Source: Maribacter luteus (GTDB lineage Bacteria; Bacteroidota; Bacteroidia; Flavobacteriales; Flavobacteriaceae). Taken from it: DNA of 64,000 nt. The translations under genes were made by a program, and so were the position numbers. Shown here piece by piece: positions 9,630 through 17,039 of this stretch (position 1 is the stretch's first letter; each line of letters begins with the position of its first letter). The stretch lies in assembly GCF_009674825.1 (NCBI RefSeq), contig NZ_WKJH01000030.1, positions 62,001 through 126,000 of the forward strand, read 5' to 3'. The notes beneath the pieces were generated by a model that made no database searches, was not told the origin of the DNA, and was given only the letters and a program-made list of their open reading frames with translations.

Positions 9630-10406
9630 ATGAAAAAAACCCTACTTAGCCTAACCTTGATTCTTGTTGCCTCCACATCTATTTTCGCACAACGAAAAAG
9701 TGATCTAATAGCAGAGATAGCCTCGCTTAAAACGGAACTTGATTCTACCAAAGCCATTGTAATAAAGGCCAAAAAGAATGAAAAAATCGGTTTGGCCCGA
9801 GCTGAATCTTTCGAATCCCAAGTACAGGAGCTTCAAGATGCCAATGCTACCTTGTTAAAGAATTTGAACAGTTTTGCCCAAGTTTCGAACAAGAACTCTG
9901 AAAACATAAACAAGGCCTTGGCGAAACTTGAAGAAAAAGAGAATCAATTAAAAGCCATTAACAATGCGTTGTCCTCCAATGACTCCACGGCCGTTGTGGT
10001 TTTGACAAACGCAAAACAATCCCTCGGAGAAAATGCCAAAATCGGTGTAACCAATGGATCCGTAATCATTGCCTCAAAATTGGAATCATTATTTGGAACT
10101 ACTTCCGGTGCCACAGTTACACCTGAAGGTATTGCATGGTTAGAAAAGATCGGTAATATTTTAAAAGCGAACCCAAAGGTTTCTTTGACCATTGAAGGAC
10201 TAAGTATGACAGGGGAATTGGACCTAGCGGCCAACCAAGCCTATGCAATCGCTTCCATTCTTGAAAAACAGTTCGCCATTGCCTCAAATAGAATAAACAC
10301 CTTAGGGAAGGACGGTAATTTCAAGGAAGGGATAAACCTTGTCCTACACCCTGATTATGCCGAGTTTTACGATATGGTAAAGGAACATATGAAGGCTTCA
10401 AACTAA
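9630..10406 (+). CDS. Exported OmpA-like paralogue with a degenerate C-terminal domain
   Basis: A 258-residue protein with a signal peptide (about 1-21, ending IFAQ), a coiled coil (about 25-115) and a C-terminal domain that aligns with the OmpA domain of the protein encoded at 1217-2068. The overall plan is kept: a coiled coil with ANATLLKNLNSFAQ/NSENINKALAKLEEKE, a strand like TIEGLS, and the tail YAEFYDMVKEHMK. The peptidoglycan-binding signature is gone: no GHTD, no LSxxRA and no NRR end motif. The normal lipobox Cys is also absent, so it is probably free in the periplasm. The role is unknown. Confidence 0.75.
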   Translation: MKKTLLSLTLILVASTSIFAQRKSDLIAEIASLKTELDSTKAIVIKAKKNEKIGLARAESFESQVQELQDANATLLKNLNSFAQVSNKNSENINKALAKLEEKENQLKAINNALSSNDSTAVVVLTNAKQSLGENAKIGVTNGSVIIASKLESLFGTTSGATVTPEGIAWLEKIGNILKANPKVSLTIEGLSMTGELDLAANQAYAIASILEKQFAIASNRINTLGKDGNFKEGINLVLHPDYAEFYDMVKEHMKASN

Positions 10407-10490
10407 ATTGGGAGCATATTGAAATTTGATATACTTTTTCTATAAAACCTTCGTTTTAATTTGCGTAAACCGAACTAAATACCAATTAAA

Positions 10491-11009
10491 ATGTCAGGAG
10501 ATCAAATATTTCAATTATTCGCTTACCTATTGCCATCTGTAGTTGTCGGGGCCATTGCTTTTTATTTCTTTAGAATGCATACCAATAATGAAGAAGGCAG
10601 AAGACGTTTTCTATTACACAAAGACTCCCAACACAACACCTTACCCATTAGACTGCAGGCTTATGAGCGTATGGCCTTGTTTTTGGAACGTATCTCCATA
10701 CCAAGTTTAGTTGTTCGTGTTGCACCCAAAACAGCGGATAAAAACGATTACGAAAACCTATTGATACGAACCATAGAAAATGAGTTTGAACATAATCTTT
10801 CCCAACAGATTTACTTATCTGATGAATGTTGGAATATCATCAAAGCCGCAAAAAGCGCTACCATTCAAATGATACGCAAAGCCGCCTTGAGTGAAACCGA
10901 CTCGGCCGATAAACTGAGGGAAGACGTTCTTAACCAAACGATGGACAAACAATCCCCTTCTGCAACTGCCTTGTCATACGTGAAAAAGGAAATCGGGGAA
11001 CTTTGGTAA
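10491..11009 (+). CDS. DUF7935 family membrane-anchored protein
   Basis: A 172-residue protein with one N-terminal transmembrane helix (about 8-27) and a soluble, mostly helical domain. The strings LPIRLQAYERMALFLERI, NDYENLLIRTIENEFEHN and YLSDECWNIIKAAK are, as I recall, conserved in a flavobacterial family now called DUF7935. No function is known to me. It is flanked by the degenerate OmpA-like gene and a convergent patatin gene. Confidence 0.75.
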   Translation: MSGDQIFQLFAYLLPSVVVGAIAFYFFRMHTNNEEGRRRFLLHKDSQHNTLPIRLQAYERMALFLERISIPSLVVRVAPKTADKNDYENLLIRTIENEFEHNLSQQIYLSDECWNIIKAAKSATIQMIRKAALSETDSADKLREDVLNQTMDKQSPSATALSYVKKEIGELW

Positions 11010-11071
11010 CCCAAATTCCACAATGCTTTTTATCGATTATTTTCCATTGAAATACTTATTCCTTTAGGAAC

Positions 11072-11983
11072 TCACTCTACATCAAGTTCCAATTGGGAAG
11101 TTTCCAAATTTTTGTATTTGGCAAAATTATAACCGCTCTGCCACCAAGCAGTCATTTTCTCTTTGTTGAAAATCAGTGAGTTGGTCGTCAGAACGGCCGG
11201 AGTATAATAGAAATTTATGACCGCATCATGATGATTGGCAACGAATTTACCAATACGTATATTCTGATGCTCAATACGATCCAACATAAAAGCGAACATT
11301 GAGGTCAACAAAGCAAAGGCATTCTTTGAAGGCATTCGATTGAACATCGTGGTTTCAGTCTGCAAGATTATCGCATCTATTTCAGTTGCACCTCTTTTTA
11401 TGGCCTCTTCGATAGGTACCATGGAACCAAGACCGCCATCGGCATATTCACACCCATTTTTCTTTACCAAGCTCATAAAGGGAGTATAATTGCAGGAAAT
11501 CCATATCCACTCACAAAATTCCTCATAGTCAAAATCGTTGATCGACTTATATTCTACCTGGTTCATAGAAAGATTGGAAACGGTGACCACAATATCCTTG
11601 GGCCCATTTTTCAGAATATGGAATTCCTCCTCGGTCAGGGTGTTTTTTATTAATTTGAGTAAGTTTTTACTCTCTCCGAATGTCTTTCCGCCTCGATAAA
11701 AATTCTTCAATACGTTCCAATGATCTATTCCTATACTTTCAACCCCATGTTTTTTCTGGATAACAAAGGGACAGTTGCTGAAGATACTATCTTGGTTAAC
11801 CGATGTATATACCTCTTTTATCTTTTCTATTTTTTGAAGTGCCAAATGGGAAATCAACAAACTACCCGTTGAGGTTCCAAGAAAAAGGTCATAGTTATGG
11901 TCAAGTCCTTGCATCAAATATTGCGCAACACCACCGGCAAAGGCTCCTTTGCTACCACCACCCGATATGACCATCGCTCTCAT
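11072..11983 (-). CDS. Patatin-like phospholipase
   Basis: A 303-residue acyl hydrolase with the patatin Ser-Asp dyad: oxyanion loop GGGSKGAF (8-15), nucleophile elbow GTSTGS (Ser38) and the late ADGGLGS motif carrying the catalytic Asp. There is no signal peptide, so it is probably cytoplasmic. Its start overlaps the stop of the M1 peptidase gene by 4 bases (ATGA), which indicates translational coupling. Substrate is inferred from the family (phospholipids or other lipid esters). Confidence 0.88.
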   Translation of the reverse strand: MRAMVISGGGSKGAFAGGVAQYLMQGLDHNYDLFLGTSTGSLLISHLALQKIEKIKEVYTSVNQDSIFSNCPFVIQKKHGVESIGIDHWNVLKNFYRGGKTFGESKNLLKLIKNTLTEEEFHILKNGPKDIVVTVSNLSMNQVEYKSINDFDYEEFCEWIWISCNYTPFMSLVKKNGCEYADGGLGSMVPIEEAIKRGATEIDAIILQTETTMFNRMPSKNAFALLTSMFAFMLDRIEHQNIRIGKFVANHHDAVINFYYTPAVLTTNSLIFNKEKMTAWWQSGYNFAKYKNLETSQLELDVE

Positions 11984-14070
11984 TCGCTATTCAATTTAGT
12001 CTTAATATAACGAAGTTTCGCGTCATTCAAACCTTTTGTTAGTTCTATGATACGATTTCTTTGTTTATCAACCTTAAGTTCATTATCCAATAAACCCCGT
12101 GCATAATTCCTAAATTGCCAAGAATGGTGTGCCGTGGCATCAATGAGATCCAAAATATTCTGGTCGGTAAAATGTAGCACATCCGCAATAATACCAAAAG
12201 CACCTTGCCGTATTTCCATGGAATACCCTGGAGAAGTATAACCGTGTAGCTCGGCCAAATACCCCTCTTTGGAATCATTATCATAATCTTTGGTCAAACT
12301 TGCCAATAACAACCAAAGTAAACGAACATTTTTATTGGGTAGCCCAATTATACCTTTGGTCTTATCCAAATAAAGGTGTCGGTCTTGCGGAAAAGAAATC
12401 CATAAACGATATAAAGCACTTTCCAAGGTAATATAGCTTTTATCTTCCAATAAGGATTCGTACTCCATTTTAAAGTCTGTCGGGATTCTAGCTGAGGTCA
12501 ATGCCAAAGCCTGCCTTATCTTTATTGATTTACTATCAAACGCCGATTTGATAATATCTGAGGAAAGCTGCTTATGGTACTTTGATACCAATCTAGCCTT
12601 AAATTCTTCATTATCAGATTCTTTCCAATATTTATCAATGATATCTTTTTTGTTTTTCAAGCTTGTGGTGAGGTCCCATTTAAGTTGAATGAAAGCGCCG
12701 ACAGAGGACGAATTTTCAGATAGATAGTCTGTCACTTTTTCATTCGGAAATACAGAAGAACTCAACCATAACCGTTTAAATGGACCAAGATCCAAATTCG
12801 CGGCCAATTCCATCTCCCCTAGAAAATCATCAATGGTCACATTTTGGAACTGATACTTTTCCAAATAATTCTTTATACCCTTTTTAAAGGCCACATCCCC
12901 AATTTCGTTACGAAGCATAACCAAGGCCCAAGCTCCTTTTTCGTAAAAAGTAAGGCTACTGGCTTTCGGATCAGTTAAAGCCTCCCCTTTGTCCGCTTTT
13001 GACCGTTCATTCAATTGTTGGGCGGTATCAAAAAGCTTCCAATAGAAATAATCGTCCCCAAAAATTTCCTTTTCAGTCAAATAAGCATAATAGGTGGCAA
13101 AGCCTTCATGCAACCAATGGTGTTGACCATCTTTCTCGGTTACCAGATTCCCGAACCATTGATGTGCCAATTCATGGGCATTTACATTCACATAATTCTT
13201 ATCGATAAATGCGACGGAATCTATCATAAATGCATCAGAGAAAATCGTAGTCCCAGTATTTTCCATTCCCGCATATAAAAAATCTTTAACGGGAATCTGT
13301 TTATAATTCTGCCAGGGATAAGGCATACCGATTTCATTTTCGAGAAAATCGAATATTTTCTTCGTATACCGATAGGTAGGCTCAACTTTTAGACTGTCTT
13401 TCGAGTAAAAATAATTCTCAATGGCCAAACCATTTTCCGAGATCAATTCCTGCTTGTCGTATTGAGCGATCACGAATGCCAGAAGATAGCTGCTCATAGG
13501 GTTTTGCATATCATAGGACCAGGTTTTAAGACTATCGGATTCTTTATACTTTCTTAGTTTCCCGTTTGCGATTACCTCATACTTTGGATTAAAGGAAATA
13601 TTCAAATCAAACTCCACCTTTTCGGTCATATCATCAAAACTGGGTAACCAATGGCTAGTATATTTCCCTTGGCCTTGTGTCCATATTTGTCTACCAGATA
13701 GCAAATCATCCCCCCCTAAAAAATAAACCGTTTGCCTTGGCTTAGCCGAATATTCCAAGGTTAGGGAATAGCTTCTGTTCTTTTTAAAATTTTTATAAAC
13801 CGTTATTTTGGTTTTAGAGACCTTGAAGCTCGCTTTCTTATGGTTCACCAAGACCGCACTGAACTTCATATCCTGGGCATCCAAAAAGACGGAATCCACA
13901 TTCTGGAAGACCTTAAAGCGATAAATCACAGATCCTTCAATGGCTTTTTGATCTACCAATGGTCGAATGTTCACTTCTGCATGAATAAAATCCACCTTAT
14001 CCTGATGTTGGGCATGTAGGTTTGAAAACATCAAGCCCAAAAAAACTATAACGAAATACCGTTGAACCAT
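11980..14070 (-). CDS. Exported M1 family aminopeptidase
   Basis: A 696-residue zinc metallopeptidase with a signal peptide (about 1-20, NLHAQ), an N-terminal beta-saddle domain, the exopeptidase motif AGMENTG (near 266), the zinc site HELAHQW (about 298) with the third ligand in LHEGFATYYAYL, and an alpha-helical C-terminal domain. It removes N-terminal amino acids from peptides in the periplasm or at the cell surface. It is the upstream partner of the patatin gene (4-base overlap). Confidence 0.9.
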   Translation of the reverse strand: MVQRYFVIVFLGLMFSNLHAQHQDKVDFIHAEVNIRPLVDQKAIEGSVIYRFKVFQNVDSVFLDAQDMKFSAVLVNHKKASFKVSKTKITVYKNFKKNRSYSLTLEYSAKPRQTVYFLGGDDLLSGRQIWTQGQGKYTSHWLPSFDDMTEKVEFDLNISFNPKYEVIANGKLRKYKESDSLKTWSYDMQNPMSSYLLAFVIAQYDKQELISENGLAIENYFYSKDSLKVEPTYRYTKKIFDFLENEIGMPYPWQNYKQIPVKDFLYAGMENTGTTIFSDAFMIDSVAFIDKNYVNVNAHELAHQWFGNLVTEKDGQHHWLHEGFATYYAYLTEKEIFGDDYFYWKLFDTAQQLNERSKADKGEALTDPKASSLTFYEKGAWALVMLRNEIGDVAFKKGIKNYLEKYQFQNVTIDDFLGEMELAANLDLGPFKRLWLSSSVFPNEKVTDYLSENSSSVGAFIQLKWDLTTSLKNKKDIIDKYWKESDNEEFKARLVSKYHKQLSSDIIKSAFDSKSIKIRQALALTSARIPTDFKMEYESLLEDKSYITLESALYRLWISFPQDRHLYLDKTKGIIGLPNKNVRLLWLLLASLTKDYDNDSKEGYLAELHGYTSPGYSMEIRQGAFGIIADVLHFTDQNILDLIDATAHHSWQFRNYARGLLDNELKVDKQRNRIIELTKGLNDAKLRYIKTKLNSE

Positions 14071-14295
14071 AAATTAAAATTACAATGTTTTATTGAATTT
14101 TAGGAAAGATGAATTATCAATTAAGAGAGTCTGGATATTCGGGAAACCCTTCTTGGAAGATCAGTAATTCAAATATGGCCCATTGCATATTAAACTGGGG
14201 GTTTCCAATAAAACAGTCTTCACCCCTGATACAAAGAATTGAAATGACCAATCCCCAAAATTGCATCTAATTCGTAATACTCTTATTTTTATCGA
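14071..14295. other. Divergent intergenic region (M1 peptidase / recG)
   Basis: 225 bases between divergent genes. Both promoters must lie here. I see AT-rich sequence but no element I can assign with confidence, and no hairpin or small gene. Confidence 0.3.
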
Positions 14296-16836
14296 ATGAA
14301 TGCCAATTTCCTTCAAACTCCCATTACGTACCTTAAAGGCGTAGGTCCTCATAGGGCCCAAATACTGCAGTCGGAGTTAGGGATCGGTACATACCAAGAT
14401 CTTATCAATCTATATCCAAATCGTTATATCGATAAGACCAAATACTATAAAATAGGTCAATTGCAACGTAGTAATGCCGATGTTCAGATAATTGGGAAAA
14501 TCGTTCATCTAAAAACCGTTGAACAAAAGAAAGGGAAACGTCTAGTGGCTTCTTTCATTGATGATACAGGTGAAATGGAATTGGTTTGGTTCAGGGGTCA
14601 GAAATGGATTCGGGAAAACCTAAAACTGAATACCCCCTATGTGATTTTTGGCCGGTGTAATTGGTATAATGGTAAATTCTCTATGCCACATCCCGAAATG
14701 GAATTGCGTACCGAGCATGAAAAAGGCCTTAAAATAAAAATGCAGCCCATTTACCCCTCCACTGAAAAGTTAGGGAATAGTGGCATCACCAATAGGGTTA
14801 TCAATAAATTACAACAACAACTTTTTATTGAAACAAAAGGACAGTTCAGGGAAACCCTCTCTGACCCACTTCTTCATGAACTTAGATTAATATCAAAAAG
14901 TGAAGCCCTATTCAATATCCATTTTCCTAAAAGCCAAGAATTTTTGGCCAAAGCCCAATTCAGATTGAAATTTGAAGAGTTGTTCTACATTCAATTACAA
15001 CTTATTTCAAAAAAATTGCTGCGTAAACAAAAAATAAAAGGCTTCAACTTTGACCAAGTAGGCGAACGTTTTAATGACTTTTACAATAACCATTTACCGT
15101 TCCAATTGACCAATGCCCAAAAAAGGGTTATCAAAGAGATTAGGGCCGATTTGGGTAGTAATGCCCAAATGAATCGATTATTACAAGGTGACGTTGGCTC
15201 TGGAAAGACGATCGTTGCCCTAATGATCATGCTTTTGGCAATAGACAATGATTTCCAGGCCTGCTTAATGGCACCAACGGAAATTTTGGCCAATCAGCAT
15301 TTTAATGGAATCAAGGAACTTTTGGCAGATATGGGAGTACGGATTGCCCTATTGACCGGTTCTACAAAAAAATCAGAACGAAATATCATCCATCAACAAC
15401 TGGAAAGTGGGGAATTAAATATATTAATTGGCACACATGCCTTATTGGAGGACAAAGTGCAGTATAAAAACCTAGGTCTAGCTATTGTTGATGAACAACA
15501 TCGTTTTGGTGTGGCACAACGTTCCAAATTATGGCATAAAGGAAGCCCACCCCAGACCCCTCCCAAAGGGAGGGTGAATGAAATTCATCTCAAATATCAA
15601 ACAGCTAGACCTTCCACCTACAACCTTTTAAAAGAACTTCAAAAAGAAAGAAAAAAACAAACAACGGAAGCGGAAAGAATTCTATGGGAACAATTAAAAA
15701 CCAAACAACTTGGTGAAAAATTTAGACGACAGCATGTGATTGACGAGTTTATCGTGGATTTCGTATGCTTATCTAAAAAATTGATTGTTGAGGTTGATGG
15801 TGAATATCATAACAATAAAACCCAAAAAGAAGCTGATGACCTTAGAACTAAAATCTTGAGTGAGTTTGGTTATAAAGTTATACGCTTTTCAAACGAAGAA
15901 GTTATTGGTGCCATTGATGCCGTAACTAAAAAGATAAAGACAGTTTTAAATAGCCTCCCCCTAGGGGAGGATGGTGGGGCTTTACCACCACATATTCTGG
16001 TCATGACCGCCACACCTATTCCTAGGACCTTGGCAATGAGCTTATACGGGGATTTGGATATTTCGGTCATAGATGAGCTTCCTCCTGGACGGAAAGCCAT
16101 TAAAACGGTACATCGGTACGATTCCAACCGCCTTAAGGTATTTGGTTTTATAAAGGATGAGATAAAAAAAGGAAGACAGATTTATGTGGTCTACCCGCTG
16201 ATCCAGGAATCGGAGGCCTTGGACTATAAAGATTTAATGGATGGTTATGAAAGTATTGTGAGGGATTTCCCCCAACCTGAATACCAAATATCAATCGTTC
16301 ATGGAAAAATGAAACCTGCGGATAAGGATTATGAAATGGAACGCTTTGTTAAAGGCGAAACCCAAATCATGGTGGCCACCACCGTAATCGAGGTGGGCGT
16401 AAACGTTCCCAATGCATCTGTAATGATCATCGAAAGTGCGGAACGTTTCGGGTTGTCCCAATTACATCAATTACGGGGTCGCGTAGGCCGAGGTGCAGAC
16501 CAGAGTTATTGTATTTTAATGACCAGCCATAAACTATCCTCCGAAGCCAAAACGAGATTAGAGACCATGGTACGTACCAATGACGGTTTCGAAATCGCCG
16601 AGGTAGATCTTAAACTGCGAGGGCCTGGGGATTTAATGGGTACCCAACAAAGTGGAATCCTCAACCTGAAGATTGCCGACATCGTAAAGGATAATGATAT
16701 TTTAAAAACCGCCCGCCACTTTGCCATGAAAATCTTAAAAGAAGATCCGCCGCTCGAAAAACCTGAAAACCTTACCATTCGGCATACCTATGCCCAAATC
16801 GTTAAACAAAAAAATATATGGAATTATATTAGTTGA
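14296..16836 (+). CDS. recG: ATP-dependent DNA helicase RecG interrupted in frame by a DUF559 nuclease domain
   Basis: RecG remodels stalled forks and branches Holliday junctions. The usual parts are present: the N-terminal wedge/OB domain (about 60-150), Walker A GDVGSGKT (298-305), DEQH box (399-402), TATPIPR (571-577), ATTVIEVGVNVPN (about 695) and QLRGRVGRG (about 725-733). The protein is 846 residues, while flavobacterial RecG is usually near 700. The excess is a 147-residue block (416-562) between the DEQH and TATP motifs that carries a DUF559/Vsr-like nuclease domain. The frame is open through the insert and all helicase motifs are intact, so the gene is probably expressed as a fusion. 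Whether the helicase still works with a domain inside this loop is unknown. Confidence 0.93.
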   Translation: MNANFLQTPITYLKGVGPHRAQILQSELGIGTYQDLINLYPNRYIDKTKYYKIGQLQRSNADVQIIGKIVHLKTVEQKKGKRLVASFIDDTGEMELVWFRGQKWIRENLKLNTPYVIFGRCNWYNGKFSMPHPEMELRTEHEKGLKIKMQPIYPSTEKLGNSGITNRVINKLQQQLFIETKGQFRETLSDPLLHELRLISKSEALFNIHFPKSQEFLAKAQFRLKFEELFYIQLQLISKKLLRKQKIKGFNFDQVGERFNDFYNNHLPFQLTNAQKRVIKEIRADLGSNAQMNRLLQGDVGSGKTIVALMIMLLAIDNDFQACLMAPTEILANQHFNGIKELLADMGVRIALLTGSTKKSERNIIHQQLESGELNILIGTHALLEDKVQYKNLGLAIVDEQHRFGVAQRSKLWHKGSPPQTPPKGRVNEIHLKYQTARPSTYNLLKELQKERKKQTTEAERILWEQLKTKQLGEKFRRQHVIDEFIVDFVCLSKKLIVEVDGEYHNNKTQKEADDLRTKILSEFGYKVIRFSNEEVIGAIDAVTKKIKTVLNSLPLGEDGGALPPHILVMTATPIPRTLAMSLYGDLDISVIDELPPGRKAIKTVHRYDSNRLKVFGFIKDEIKKGRQIYVVYPLIQESEALDYKDLMDGYESIVRDFPQPEYQISIVHGKMKPADKDYEMERFVKGETQIMVATTVIEVGVNVPNASVMIIESAERFGLSQLHQLRGRVGRGADQSYCILMTSHKLSSEAKTRLETMVRTNDGFEIAEVDLKLRGPGDLMGTQQSGILNLKIADIVKDNDILKTARHFAMKILKEDPPLEKPENLTIRHTYAQIVKQKNIWNYIS
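15558..15574. repeat. Left-end palindrome of the recG insert
   Basis: A 7-bp perfect inverted repeat, CCCTCCC / GGGAGGG, around AAA. Just outside it, GCCCACCCC (15545-15553) mirrors GGTGGGGC at the right end. It is strikingly GC-rich compared with the AT-rich gene around it. Confidence 0.75.
15954..15970. repeat. Right-end palindrome of the recG insert
   Basis: A 7-bp perfect inverted repeat, CCTCCCC / GGGGAGG, around CTA: the same 7-3-7 design as the left end. It is followed by GGTGGGGC at 15973-15980, the approximate inverse of the left outer end. Confidence 0.75.
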
Positions 16837-17039
16837 AGAGACTGAAAAACTTGCAACACTTATTTAAACCGTTTTAAAAAATAGCGCATTAAAGAAAAAC
16901 AATGACGGTCAAACACTCAGTCAAATATATTCCTTTAATTAAAACAAGGATTTAGATTTGTCTAATGATGAGGTAATTGAAAAAAGTATTTCAATTTAAA
17001 TCATGTACAAATTTAATAAGTAACTATCTTATAACCTTG

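Larger units (their letters stand above)
15541..15981 (+). mobile_element. In-frame insert in recG encoding a DUF559 (Vsr-like) endonuclease domain
   Basis: A 441-base block (147 codons, RecG residues 416-562) has no counterpart in ordinary RecG. It begins GSPPQTPPKGR and ends SLPLGEDGGA, strings I know from repeat-bounded insertions in Bacteroidota. The middle encodes DUF559 hallmarks: TEAERILWEQLK, KFRRQHVIDEFIVDF, LIVEVDGEYH and GYKVIRFSNEEV. The Asp and Glu residues expected at the nuclease active site are intact. GC-rich palindromes lie just inside both ends. It looks like a mobile or domesticated element that inserts without breaking the reading frame. It lacks intein splice residues. 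Confidence 0.8.

Noticed and set aside
15541-15981. The recG insert as an intein
   Set aside because: It begins with Gly-Ser and ends with Ala before Leu-Pro-Pro-His; there is no N-terminal Cys/Ser splice block and no C-terminal His-Asn followed by Cys/Ser/Thr.
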